This document shows, piece by piece, positions 1 through 8,517 of a stretch of 34,710 bases of DNA (positions are counted from its first letter, which is position 1; every line of letters starts with the position of its first letter). The notes below the pieces were generated by a model. The model was not told the DNA's origin. It worked only from the letters and a program-made list of their open reading frames with translations, and searched no databases. Location of the stretch: positions 1 to 34,710 of the forward strand of contig NZ_JACSWC010000249.1 of assembly GCF_016888165.1 (NCBI RefSeq). The letters are read 5' to 3'. The DNA comes from Halomicronema sp. CCY15110 (GTDB lineage: Bacteria > Cyanobacteriota > Cyanobacteriia > Phormidesmidales > Phormidesmidaceae). The position numbers and the translations under genes are program-made.

Positions 1-84
1 ACGACGATAAAAGAAGCATTTCAGACCAATCTCAAGGGACTTAGGTCATCTTTGCTACGCAAAGCAACCCTTTTAAAACATCCT

Positions 85-1155
85 CTAAGTCTGACGGTGG
101 ATAAACCGATCCAAATTTGAAAAGGTCGTGGCGTGGGTCACGGTTGAAATGTCGTAGCCCTTGAGATTAACTTTGTAACGATTAAAAATCGATGCAATCC
201 CTGGCATCTTAGTCAGGTATTCATAGGTTGTTTCGCCCACGGCGACATCCAATCCCAACTGTTTGGTCGATGATTCAAACCGAAACGCCGCGTTGACCGT
301 GTCGCCGATCGCCGTGTAGTCAGGATGGCTTCCCGTGCCCGTGTTGCCTACCATGGCATAGCCTGTGTTAAGCCCAGCCCCTACTCGCAAGGGAAAAGGC
401 AGTGGAAACCGCTTATGCAGCTGGGCGGTCATCTTGGCCAGTTCATCCATTGCTTTGAGAATGGGAAGTAAGTCATCTGACCCGGCCCCTTCGGCACCAT
501 GCACCCACACCGCCATCACCGCGTCACCGATGTATTTATCGACACCGCTGCCGTGCCGACTAAGAATATCACCCGCGCAGCGAAACCAGGTGCCAATGGA
601 TTCTGACAACACGGTTTCATCGAGCTGGCGAGTTAACACCGTAAAGTCACGAATATCGACCACCATCACGGAAATCAGACGGCGCAGATGCAGCGTTGCT
701 GTCGCGGTCATCTCGGCATCGGCAAACGCAGCCTCATCAGCGGCCCGGTTGGCGGTGGAGCAAAAAAACTGTAATTCGGTTTGCCCAAATGTTAGCTGGT
801 CGCCATCGGCCAAGGTGACGGGCACACTGACGCGGCGGCCATTCACAAACGAGCCATTGCGACTGCCCAAATCAATCAGGTAAAACTCGCCCGTTTCCAT
901 CATTTGGATCATGGCGTGGTTCCGCGAGATCCAGCGATCCGGTAACACCAGATTGTTGTCATCGCTCCGCCCCACTGTCCAACAGTTCAACCCAACCAGG
1001 GATAACTGCCGAGTTCCAGACTCAGTATTGAGAATGACGTAAGGACCTTGAGGTTGAATCACGGAGTCTGGCGGTTGGAAGAAAGAGCACAACGAACTAA
1101 AGGAAAGTTCCAAAGCACTGAAGTTGGAGAACGCAACACAGCTAGCATCGGCCAA
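85..1155 (-). CDS. FHA domain-containing class III adenylate cyclase
   Basis: The protein (up to 356 residues) probably makes cAMP in the cytoplasm in response to a phosphothreonine partner. An FHA domain spans about residues 38-131, with the family signatures GRSDDNNLV (62-70), RNH (78-80) and GSRNGSFVN (97-105). A class III cyclase catalytic domain follows from about 160: metal-binding aspartates in VVDIRDF (D167) and YIGDAVMA (D211), a purine-recognising lysine in DKYIGD (K207), and the transition-state Asn/Arg in GDTVNAAFR. All catalytic residues are present, so it should be active; the lysine favours ATP over GTP. There are no membrane segments. The start is uncertain: position 1155 is a TTG without a clear ribosome binding site, and a GTG at 1062 just ahead of the FHA domain is an alternative. 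It reads away from the DUF3120 gene and seems to be a single-gene unit. Confidence 0.9.
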   Translation of the reverse strand: MADASCVAFSNFSALELSFSSLCSFFQPPDSVIQPQGPYVILNTESGTRQLSLVGLNCWTVGRSDDNNLVLPDRWISRNHAMIQMMETGEFYLIDLGSRNGSFVNGRRVSVPVTLADGDQLTFGQTELQFFCSTANRAADEAAFADAEMTATATLHLRRLISVMVVDIRDFTVLTRQLDETVLSESIGTWFRCAGDILSRHGSGVDKYIGDAVMAVWVHGAEGAGSDDLLPILKAMDELAKMTAQLHKRFPLPFPLRVGAGLNTGYAMVGNTGTGSHPDYTAIGDTVNAAFRFESSTKQLGLDVAVGETTYEYLTKMPGIASIFNRYKVNLKGYDISTVTHATTFSNLDRFIHRQT

Positions 1156-1256
1156 AGTATTGGCGTCTCACAATGGCTTCGTTCAACAGTCTAAATCAAC
1201 TGTCTACGCTAACCAACCATAAGGGCAATCAAACCACCGCAACACGTTGGTAGCGC

Positions 1257-2009
1257 TTATCGCAAGCAGAAAGCGCTGCCTAAAAACAGCAAATCAACGA
1301 TTAGCGTACTCAAAACCGCACCGCTAAAGGCCCACCAACAAGGCTGTTTCGACTGCAACGGTAGTATGCCCACGGTGAGCAATCCTAGCGCAATCAGTAG
1401 ACCCTGACTAAAACTAACAGGATTTTGGAGGGCTGCTGCCGCTTGTTGCATGATAACTGGCACCCAATCAGGGTCGGCAATCATGACTTGCCGCCATATT
1501 GGGAAAAGCCCGTTCCGGTAAATGTATAGGTCTGTAACGGCGGTGCCCAACAGTGAACCTAAAAAGAAGTAGCTGCCGACACGGCCTCGACCTTGGGCTA
1601 GGAGCCCGATCGCAATGGGAAAGCCAATGGCTTCGACGGGCAGATGCCAAAGCGGCTCAAACCGCAGCCATCCCCAATACAACGAACCGGCGAGCCAAGT
1701 CCAGCTGAAACCAGCAATGAGGTCGCCCCAGAGGTGCGTCGCGGCCCGTGAACTCAGGCTCACGCCCGCAAGCAACCAAGCTCCGGTCATGGTAAGACTC
1801 AACCAGGGCAGCGATCGCACCAGCGGCGCTTGAAAGAAGACCGGGATCACCACGAGAAATACCGCTGCTGTCCAAACTTTGGCCCTAGCGGTGAACAGGA
1901 ACGTCGGCGTCACTAAATGCATTAGTGACGGCACACTTTTACCAGCTAGCTTGGACGGAGGAGAAAAAGATGACAACAGATTTCTCAGCTTGTTAACTCT
2001 TCTTAACAT
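1257..2009 (-). CDS. DUF3120 family membrane protein
   Basis: A 250-residue integral membrane protein that I recognise as the cyanobacterial DUF3120 family; no biochemical function is known to me. About six hydrophobic segments are visible from residue 45 onward. The family-typical stretches PVFFQAPLVRSLPWLSL, LWGDLIAGFSWTWLAGSLY and LGTAVTDLYIY are present. The first roughly 40 residues are basic and Ser/Pro-rich and may be cytosolic, or the true start may be an internal Met nearer the first helix. It is divergent from uppP across a 168-base gap that must hold both promoters. Length is normal for the family. Confidence 0.8.
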   Translation of the reverse strand: MLRRVNKLRNLLSSFSPPSKLAGKSVPSLMHLVTPTFLFTARAKVWTAAVFLVVIPVFFQAPLVRSLPWLSLTMTGAWLLAGVSLSSRAATHLWGDLIAGFSWTWLAGSLYWGWLRFEPLWHLPVEAIGFPIAIGLLAQGRGRVGSYFFLGSLLGTAVTDLYIYRNGLFPIWRQVMIADPDWVPVIMQQAAAALQNPVSFSQGLLIALGLLTVGILPLQSKQPCWWAFSGAVLSTLIVDLLFLGSAFCLR

Positions 2010-2177
2010 ACCACAAGCTTTCTATGGTGATCCTTGATGGCATGCCGGTGGATGGTTCTTTCTGAGGAGTGGGTATTTCGTTGATTTCCGGGTATTCTGG
2101 CTCACAAGCCATGTGCGATCGCCCCGTCCTGGTACGGTGACGACATTAATTGAATTTTTATGTTTCTGGATTAGACC

Positions 2178-3068
2178 ATGACGCTATTACAGTCTTTTTT
2201 ATCTGTCCTATTAGTGGTGGATGAAAGTCAACCCCTCTCGTTGATGCAAGCCATCGTGATTGGCATTGTGCAGGGGATGACCGAATTTTTGCCCATCAGT
2301 AGTACTGCCCACATCAAAATGGTGCCGGTGGTGTTTGGGTGGGGCGATCCGGGGGTGACCTTTACGGCAGTGGTGCAATTGGGCAGCATCGTCGCCATCG
2401 TGGGTTACTTCTGGAGCGACATTTGGCAGCTGTTGACTGGGGTAAAAGTCGCGATCGCCGAAAAAGATTGGCAAGCCCCGGACTTTCGGGTGGCGGTTGG
2501 TATTGTCATTGGCACCATCCCCATTGTGGTGCTGGGGCTGTTGGTCAAGTTCGGCCTGCGGGATGCCTATGAAACCTTTGCCCGCAGTTCCCTGGTAATT
2601 GCCATTACCTCAATCGGGTTAGCCATCTTTTTGGGCTGGGCTGAAGTGGTCGGCAGCCGTCAGCGCGGCTATGACAAGGTGAGCCAGCGTGATGGCATTG
2701 GCATGGGGTTGGCCCAGGCGCTGGCCTTGATTCCGGGCGTTTCCCGCTCTGGCTCTACCATGACGGCAGGGTTATTTATGGGGCTGAACCGGGAAACCGC
2801 CGCCCGATTTTCCCTGCTGATGGGCATTCCGGCGATTTTGCTTTCGGGCTTGGCAGAGCTGAACGAATTGTTTGAGCCGCAAGGCACGGTGGGGATGACA
2901 GCGGCGATCGCGGGGGTCGTGGCCTCGGCGATCTCTTCCTATGTGGCGGTTTATTGGCTAATTCGCTTTTTGAAAGACCACACTACCTGGATCTTCGTCT
3001 TCTATCGCATCGGGTTTGGGCTAGCCATTCTCTGGGGAATTTTGTCGGGGCGGCTGTCCAATATTTAA
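2178..3068 (+). CDS. uppP: Undecaprenyl-diphosphatase UppP (BacA family)
   Basis: Integral membrane phosphatase that converts undecaprenyl diphosphate to the monophosphate, recycling the lipid carrier for peptidoglycan and surface polysaccharides; loss or overproduction affects bacitracin sensitivity. The two family signatures are intact: TEFLPISSTAH near residues 35-45 and PGVSRSGSTMTAGL near 186-199. About eight hydrophobic segments are seen, and 296 residues is a slightly long but normal size, the excess being a hydrophobic N-terminal extension ahead of MQAIVIGIVQG. The ATG at 2178 has no obvious ribosome binding site, so a start nearer residue 23 is possible. The next gene on the same strand begins 135 bases downstream. 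Confidence 0.95.
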   Translation: MTLLQSFLSVLLVVDESQPLSLMQAIVIGIVQGMTEFLPISSTAHIKMVPVVFGWGDPGVTFTAVVQLGSIVAIVGYFWSDIWQLLTGVKVAIAEKDWQAPDFRVAVGIVIGTIPIVVLGLLVKFGLRDAYETFARSSLVIAITSIGLAIFLGWAEVVGSRQRGYDKVSQRDGIGMGLAQALALIPGVSRSGSTMTAGLFMGLNRETAARFSLLMGIPAILLSGLAELNELFEPQGTVGMTAAIAGVVASAISSYVAVYWLIRFLKDHTTWIFVFYRIGFGLAILWGILSGRLSNI

Positions 3069-3203
3069 AGCTTGCGCCATGATGAAGAATGGTGCGTGGG
3101 GATGTGTTGCGTCAGGTTGCCAAGTTGAGTCTGTAGCTCAGCTTTACAGCGGCTAGGCGGCATTGCCATCGTTGTCACCGTTGCCATTTCACTGCGTGCT
3201 GCT

Positions 3204-4583
3204 ATGAGCCAGTCATCTACCCAGCCAGCGGTTGTGACCCGCGTGCTGCCCAACTCCATTGCCGAAGAATTGGGCTTTGAGCCGGGCGATCGCCTGGTGC
3301 GCATCAACGGTCAGGCTCCCCGCGACTTGATTGACTACCAATTTCTCTGCGCCGACGAGGATTTGTCGCTCGAAGTCGAAGATGCTCAAGGAACCCCGCA
3401 TCAGATTGACCTTGAAAAAGACTACGACGCAGACCTGGGTCTAGAGTTTGAGACGGCGCTCTTTGATGGGCTGATTCAGTGCAACAATCGCTGTCCCTTC
3501 TGCTTTATCGATCAGCAGCCTCCCGGCAAGCGTGAAACCCTGTATCTCAAGGACGATGACTACCGCCTGAGTTTTCTTTACGGCAGCTACTTGACGCTGA
3601 CCAATCTGACGCCTCCCGAATGGGAGCGCATCGCGCAAATGCGACTGTCCCCCTTATTTGTGTCGGTTCACGCGACGGAACCGGAGGTGCGATCGCGGCT
3701 ACTCAAAAATTCCCGAGCGGGTGAATTGCTTCAGCAGCTGGCTTGGTTTCAGGAACATCGACTACAAATTCATGCCCAGGTAGTGGTGTGTCCCGGCATC
3801 AACGACGGCGAACATCTGGAGCAGACCCTGCGGGATCTGGCGCAATTCCATCAGGGCGAGGTGCCAGCGGTGATCTCGGCGGCGGTGGTACCTGTAGGGT
3901 TGACGCGCTTTCGCCCCACGGAAGACGAGCTGGTGCCCGTGACCCCGGAGAAAGCACAGGAAGTGATCGATCAGGTGACAGCCCTACAGGCGGAATTTAA
4001 GCCCCAATTTGGCACCACGTTTGCTTGGTTGGCCGACGAGTGGTTTTTGATTGCGGGGCGATCGCTGCCCACCGAAGCGGATTACGAAGACTATCCGCAG
4101 TTAGGCAACGGCGTCGGTTCGATTCGCCAGTTTTTGACCGCCTTTGCCGCTGCCGCCATTGACTTGCCGCCTCGGTTGGACGAGCCAAAACGTCTCACTT
4201 GGGTGGTGGGGAATGCCGTGGAGCAGGCTTTTCAACCTATCTTGCAGCGTCTGAACCAAGTCGAAAATCTCACTGTTGAAATGGCGGCGATGAATAGTGA
4301 CTATTGGGGGCAAGAGATCACGGTTACGGGGTTGCTCACTGGCCACGACCTGTTGCATCATTTACGCGATCGCTCCCTGGGGGATGGTCTGTTGCTGCCT
4401 ACGGTACTCTTAAAGCCGACCGATCCCGGCAATCCCCAAAAGTGGCTCTTTTTAGACGATCAGAGCGTAAAATCTATCAGTGATGCTTTACAGGTGCCGA
4501 TTTTTCCGGTAGATGGTGTGGATGGACTCATCCAGGGTTGCCTACAACCCATCCGCCAAAGCGCACTTGAATATTGTCATTGA
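3204..4583 (+). CDS. TIGR03279 family PDZ/radical-SAM-like Fe-S protein (DUF512)
   Basis: A 459-residue cytoplasmic protein of the cyanobacterial TIGR03279 family. It opens with a PDZ-like module (about residues 8-65; VTRVLPNSIAEELGFEPGD), followed by a CX3CX2C cluster (C93, C97, C100 in QCNNRCPFCFIDQ) that is the classic radical-SAM [4Fe-4S] binding pattern, then a TIM-barrel-like region and a C-terminal DUF512 domain. The reaction and substrate are unknown to me. All three cysteines are present, so the cluster should form. It follows uppP by 135 bases and its stop codon overlaps the first of two direct repeats upstream of the TolC gene, so the operator-like repeats start exactly where this gene ends. 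Confidence 0.85.
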   Translation: MSQSSTQPAVVTRVLPNSIAEELGFEPGDRLVRINGQAPRDLIDYQFLCADEDLSLEVEDAQGTPHQIDLEKDYDADLGLEFETALFDGLIQCNNRCPFCFIDQQPPGKRETLYLKDDDYRLSFLYGSYLTLTNLTPPEWERIAQMRLSPLFVSVHATEPEVRSRLLKNSRAGELLQQLAWFQEHRLQIHAQVVVCPGINDGEHLEQTLRDLAQFHQGEVPAVISAAVVPVGLTRFRPTEDELVPVTPEKAQEVIDQVTALQAEFKPQFGTTFAWLADEWFLIAGRSLPTEADYEDYPQLGNGVGSIRQFLTAFAAAAIDLPPRLDEPKRLTWVVGNAVEQAFQPILQRLNQVENLTVEMAAMNSDYWGQEITVTGLLTGHDLLHHLRDRSLGDGLLLPTVLLKPTDPGNPQKWLFLDDQSVKSISDALQVPIFPVDGVDGLIQGCLQPIRQSALEYCH

Positions 4584-4621
4584 ACTAAACCGATTAGTAT
4601 ATTGAACTAAACCGACCAGTA
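4579..4621 (+). promoter_or_regulatory. Operator-like direct repeats upstream of the TolC gene
   Basis: The sequence ATTGAACTAAACCGA occurs at 4579 and again at 4601 (22-base period), each followed by a variant of (T/C)(T/C)AGTA. A related inverted half-site, TTTAGTCGGTCT, lies at 4643-4654. The ACCGA..AGT core resembles operators of TetR/AcrR-family repressors that control efflux genes. The position immediately upstream of tolC fits transcriptional control of the efflux channel, but no regulator gene is visible nearby, so the assignment is an inference. Confidence 0.45.
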
Positions 4622-4685
4622 AAGTGTTTGTGGCAAAATATTCTTTAGTCGGTCTGTGCCATCTTTACCCAGCCTAAAGGACTCT

Positions 4686-6563
4686 ATGCAGAAAGGTATG
4701 CTGTCACCCTGGTTTATGCGTCGGCGTCTGGGCCTCGCGATCACGCTACCCGCTGTCGGCCTGTTGGGAGTCGTGGCCCCCGTCTCAGCCGTCGAGGCAC
4801 GGCAGGCGGCTGACAAGGCTGTGACGGGGCGGCCAGTGGAGCGATCGCTCCAACGCTCAGGATTCATCGAGTCGCTGACTAAACCGGCTATCGCTGAGGT
4901 CAGGGCGGCGGCGGCGAAGCAGCTCAGGGATATTGAGCCGATGCTGGCTCAAGCCGATCCAGCTAGTGATGCGCCTCGTCCACGCCAGCTGATGGATTTG
5001 GTGAGCGAGGCGACTGATGCGCCGACTCCCGAGGAAATCGTGAGCGAGGCAGTTGCGAGTGATGAAGCGTCGGCAGATGAAAGCGCCACCGATGAAGCTG
5101 ACGAGGCGACTGAAGCTGCTCCGCCAGTTTTATCCGCGCCCTCTGAGAGCACCTCTAATGCGGATAATGCGGATGTCCCGATCCCTGACGAGCGAGTGCT
5201 AGATGATTTGCAGTTTCTTGATCCCGCCCCCAATCCACTGCTGATTCAAACCCAGCCCGAAGAGGTAGAAATCATCGGCACTCAGCCGCTGAACTTGGAA
5301 GAAGCTTTGGCGCTGTCATATCGCAACAATCCCGATTTGCAGGTCGTCCTGTTAGAACTCGAACGCAGTGAAGCAGCCCTGCGGGAAGCCCAGGCTGCCA
5401 ACTTTCCCACACTGTCGATCAATGGCACTGTGCAAGGGCAAAACACCACCAGCAGCGGCGATACCCAGTTGGTGCCAACTCCTGACGGCGGGTTTACCTT
5501 TGAATCAGAGACGGCGGAAGAGGTGGGCTTCTTCTACTCCACCCAAGCCGAATTGGTCTATAACCTGTTTTCATCAGGACGGCGCTCGGCGTCGATTTCC
5601 GCAGCGGCAGAGCAAGTCCAACTCGCTTTGCTAGAAGTCGAGCGACGACGGGAAGAGTTGCGATTAGCCACAGCAAATGAGTTTTACGACCTGCAAGCGG
5701 CGATCGAATCGATTCGCATTAGCCAGGCGTTTTTGAACGAAGCTGAAAGAAACCTGCAGGACACCACACTGCGAGAACAGGTGGGCGTCGGCACGCGCTT
5801 TGATGTGCTGCGGGCAGAGGTGCAAGTCGCCAATGCGCGGCAAGATGTGGTCAATGCTGAGCGATCGCGGCAAGTAGCCCAGCGATCCCTTGCCCGACGG
5901 CTAAACGTGCCACCGTCTCTAACCATCACCACGGTGCCGGTCGATATTGCGGGTAATTGGCCTCTGTCTCTAGAAGAAAGTATCGTTCTGGCTTATCAGA
6001 ATCGAGCCGAACTAGAACAGCAACTCACCCAGCGTGATGTCAATGAGCTGTTGCAGCGGGTCGAGCTAGCGGCTTTGGGGCCGCAGGTTAATTTGTTTGC
6101 GAATTACAGTATCAGCGATTTCTTCAATCAAGAAGACCGCTTTAGCGACAACTACGCCTTGGGTGCTCGCGTCTCCTGGACGATATTTGAAGGGGGGGCA
6201 GCCCAAGCCCGTGCCCGCCAGCGAGAACTCGACGCTGAAATTGCCGAGCGCAATTTTGAAGAAACCCGCAACACCGTTCGCCTCGGGGTAGAAAGCGCCT
6301 ACTACAATCTGCAAGCTAACCAAACGAATATTGGGACTGCCCGGCTTGCGGTTACTCAAGCTCAGGAGGCCCTCGATTTGGCAATTCTGCGATTTGATGC
6401 CGGGGTTGGCACCCAGTTAGATATTTTGAATGCCCAGTCAGAGCTCACCAACGCTGAGGTGAATCTGGTACAAGCGATCGTGGGCTACAACCGATCGCTG
6501 GCCGAGCTAGAACGCGCCGTGAGCAATTTGCCAGAGTCCTACTACGAAGCGCTGCCTTATTAA
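4686..6563 (+). CDS. tolC: TolC family outer membrane efflux protein
   Basis: Outer membrane channel component of type I secretion or tripartite efflux. From the ATG at 4686 (ribosome binding site AAAGGA five bases upstream) it is 625 residues; an upstream GTG at 4656 lacks such a site. An N-terminal signal peptide follows MRRRLGLAITLPAVGLL. After it come about 150 residues that are acidic and Ala/Glu/Thr/Ser-rich, then two tandem OEP repeats of long alpha-helices: the first begins near LNLEEALALSYRNNPDLQ, the second near PLSLEESIVLAYQNRAEL. Each OEP repeat has the expected Gln/Arg/Glu-rich coiled-coil pattern and family markers such as VGVGTRFDVLRAEVQVANA and AGVGTQLDILNAQSELTNA. The family is usually 430-500 residues, so the acidic linker accounts for the extra length. 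It appears monocistronic and ends in a strong terminator. Confidence 0.92.
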   Translation: MQKGMLSPWFMRRRLGLAITLPAVGLLGVVAPVSAVEARQAADKAVTGRPVERSLQRSGFIESLTKPAIAEVRAAAAKQLRDIEPMLAQADPASDAPRPRQLMDLVSEATDAPTPEEIVSEAVASDEASADESATDEADEATEAAPPVLSAPSESTSNADNADVPIPDERVLDDLQFLDPAPNPLLIQTQPEEVEIIGTQPLNLEEALALSYRNNPDLQVVLLELERSEAALREAQAANFPTLSINGTVQGQNTTSSGDTQLVPTPDGGFTFESETAEEVGFFYSTQAELVYNLFSSGRRSASISAAAEQVQLALLEVERRREELRLATANEFYDLQAAIESIRISQAFLNEAERNLQDTTLREQVGVGTRFDVLRAEVQVANARQDVVNAERSRQVAQRSLARRLNVPPSLTITTVPVDIAGNWPLSLEESIVLAYQNRAELEQQLTQRDVNELLQRVELAALGPQVNLFANYSISDFFNQEDRFSDNYALGARVSWTIFEGGAAQARARQRELDAEIAERNFEETRNTVRLGVESAYYNLQANQTNIGTARLAVTQAQEALDLAILRFDAGVGTQLDILNAQSELTNAEVNLVQAIVGYNRSLAELERAVSNLPESYYEALPY

Positions 6564-6619
6564 CCTGTGGGCTCACTCACTGGGGCCATCGTTTGCACCA
6601 ATCATTCCGTTTTGAAGAC

Positions 6620-6654
6620 AACAGCCTGCTCTGGCAGCGCCAGAGCAGGCTGTT
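6620..6654. terminator. Bidirectional intrinsic terminator between tolC and the response regulator
   Basis: A perfect 16-bp stem (AACAGCCTGCTCTGGC and its complement) with the three-base loop AGC sits between two convergent genes. A short T-rich stretch follows on the plus strand (TTAATTTG) and TTTT lies just outside on the other side, so it can serve both tolC and the minus-strand regulator gene. Confidence 0.85.
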
Positions 6655-6681
6655 AATTTGGCATGTGAAGGGCAATGGCAA

Positions 6682-7053
6682 TTAGCGCTGACTGCGCAGC
6701 AGCTGCTTGACGGTTTCGACCATTTCGTTGGGGCGAAAGGGTTTGGCAATGTAAGCATCGGCCCCTTGCTTCATGCCCCAATAGCGATCGAATTCCTCTC
6801 CCTTGGATGAACAAATCACCACGGGAACGTCTTTGGTTTTGGGATTGGTCTTAATCCAGCGGGTCAGTTCGTACCCATTCATGTTGGGCATGACAATATC
6901 AAGCACAACGAGATCAGGCGGACTCGCGTCGATTTTTTGCTGTGCCTCGGCCCCATCTTTTGCCTCTAAGATAGTCATACCAGCATTTACCAGTAGGCCT
7001 GCAATCATCTCACGCAGGGCTGAACTGTCATCTACAATCAAAACTGTGCTCAT
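6682..7053 (-). CDS. Single-domain response regulator, CheY/PilH-like
   Basis: A 123-residue stand-alone receiver domain with no output domain. The acidic pocket is seen in VDDS, the phosphoacceptor aspartate in VVLDIVMP, the conserved Ser/Thr region in VVICSSK and the lysine in IAKPF. The stretch KGEEFDRYWGMKQGADAYIAKPF is very like cyanobacterial PilH/TaxP-type regulators that act in pilus-based phototaxis; no che/pil neighbours are present here, so partner and output are unknown. The ATG at 7053 (MSTVLIVDDS) is preferred over the upstream ATG at 7077 because the receiver fold starts at once. It is convergent with tolC. Confidence 0.88.
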   Translation of the reverse strand: MSTVLIVDDSSALREMIAGLLVNAGMTILEAKDGAEAQQKIDASPPDLVVLDIVMPNMNGYELTRWIKTNPKTKDVPVVICSSKGEEFDRYWGMKQGADAYIAKPFRPNEMVETVKQLLRSQR

Positions 7054-7156
7054 GCAGTTGAACTCACTTCGGGGCACTCGCTCTCAGTGTATTATGGCCA
7101 ATTCCCTTTGTTCAAGAACAAGGAAGCCGGGATTCCAGGGCTAGCTAAGCATAACT

Positions 7157-8374
7157 TTACGCTTCGAGACAGTCCAGGATGAGTTTAGGCGTCAGCTTGT
7201 TTTTGAACCAGACGACTGTCGCGGGGACATCCGTCGTTTTGACTCCGGCCTTCTCTAGATTCAAGCGTTCAGAAACGGCCAGGATGAGATTTGTAGTTTC
7301 CGCTTTGCGGACTTGAGCAAACTTTTTGCGCAGATATTCTGGTCGCCAATAGCCGACGATTTCTAGCAGGTAGGTGCGGCCATCAGGGTGAACGAGCCGA
7401 AAGTCAGGAATCATGACGCTGCCAGGGATGGGGAGTAAATCAACTTCGCGTTCGAGTTGCCAGGGGGTCTTTTGGTGGGGCCAGCGATTGGCGAACGACT
7501 CTTCCAACATGCTGTCGTAGGGCTTGCCTGGCGGATAGTGGGAGACGAGTCCGCAGTCGGCCTCTAGGGAAAAGCGGCGCTCTTTCATTTGCTGGGTGTG
7601 GCGATCGCGCATCACCAGCGTCGCCGTCAGATGCCACTTAGTGACGTGTAAAATCGCGGGAATCAGTTTCGCCATATCCAACCCATAGCGCGTGCTGGGC
7701 TTGAAGAGACTGGTCGGCCCATCAATCTCGATGGTGAAGCCTTGGTCGGCATCGCCTTCGATGTAGGCCATCAGGCGAAACAGCTTGAGATAGCGAAACA
7801 GCAGTTTGTATTCTCCCGGATCGTTGCGATAAGCCTGGAGTTTTACCTGGGTGGCCTTGTAGAAAATACCCTGCACTTGGGACAGGTTGTAGCGGTGCAG
7901 CAACGCTTCGGGCGTCGGCGCTTCAAAGGCGGTGAGAATGTGGTTCTCTTTCAAATCGGCGTACAGCCCCTGGCGGATTTCATCGGGGACGACCTCCCGT
8001 TCCAGTTCTTGGCTGAGCTGGTCGGCCAGGGTTTGCAGGTGAGTTTGGGTAGCATCGGGACTGGGAATGGCGCGACTGGCTAAGGCAAACGCCCGTGCGC
8101 GCAGCATGGGCGGTTCCAGGGGGCTCACGGGCTCAAAGGTGCTGAAGCTCGATCGCAAAATGTGAGCCAGTCCCCGCTTGATGCGATAGTCCGTATCCTC
8201 GCCTTCAAGCACTTGCAGTTGCTGGTTGAGCTGTCCCTGGGGTGTGCCCTGGTGCGTTTGAAAGAGAGCGATTAGGTCAGCGGCGATCGCCACCCACTCG
8301 GTTTTGATGGGCAACCGCTTGGGCTGAATGGACTCCCCCCAATATCGGTGGATCAGTAAGTCGGAAGGTAACGT
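7157..8374 (-). CDS. DUF790 family protein (Bax1-like nuclease), apparent ACG start
   Basis: A DUF790 protein, the family of archaeal Bax1, a nuclease that partners the XPB helicase in DNA repair. The C-terminal part has a PD-(D/E)XK-like pattern (PDF followed by LEIVGYW), consistent with nuclease activity. The first conventional start is a TTG at 8314, but the same frame stays open for another 20 codons of clear family homology: LPSDLLIHRYWGESIQPKR. Where the family has its initial Met the codon is ACG (8374-8372), with a perfect AGGAG ribosome binding site seven bases upstream and no ATG, GTG or TTG before the next upstream stop. Either translation starts at ACG, or an ATG has mutated. From ACG it is 405 residues. 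The XPB-like helicase gene often paired with this family is not adjacent. Confidence 0.8.
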   Translation of the reverse strand, partial: TLPSDLLIHRYWGESIQPKRLPIKTEWVAIAADLIALFQTHQGTPQGQLNQQLQVLEGEDTDYRIKRGLAHILRSSFSTFEPVSPLEPPMLRARAFALASRAIPSPDATQTHLQTLADQLSQELEREVVPDEIRQGLYADLKENHILTAFEAPTPEALLHRYNLSQVQGIFYKATQVKLQAYRNDPGEYKLLFRYLKLFRLMAYIEGDADQGFTIEIDGPTSLFKPSTRYGLDMAKLIPAILHVTKWHLTATLVMRDRHTQQMKERRFSLEADCGLVSHYPPGKPYDSMLEESFANRWPHQKTPWQLEREVDLLPIPGSVMIPDFRLVHPDGRTYLLEIVGYWRPEYLRKKFAQVRKAETTNLILAVSERLNLEKAGVKTTDVPATVVWFKNKLTPKLILDCLEA

Positions 8375-8517
8375 GGGTTGGCTCCTGGTTGCGCGAAAAC
8401 GGTGGGATCAGAGCATTGAGCCGCTGCCGGTTGTTGCCTTGAGCGCTTCAATGATCACCCGGTCAACGGGCCGTTTAGACTATGAGGTGGCCCGTTGTGA
8501 CAGATTGTAGACGTGAT

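Noticed and set aside
1-84. Possible gene end or terminator at the left edge
   Set aside because: Only a small hairpin (GCTTTGC/GCAAAG type) is seen around 50-67 and no reading frame can be supported from so little sequence.
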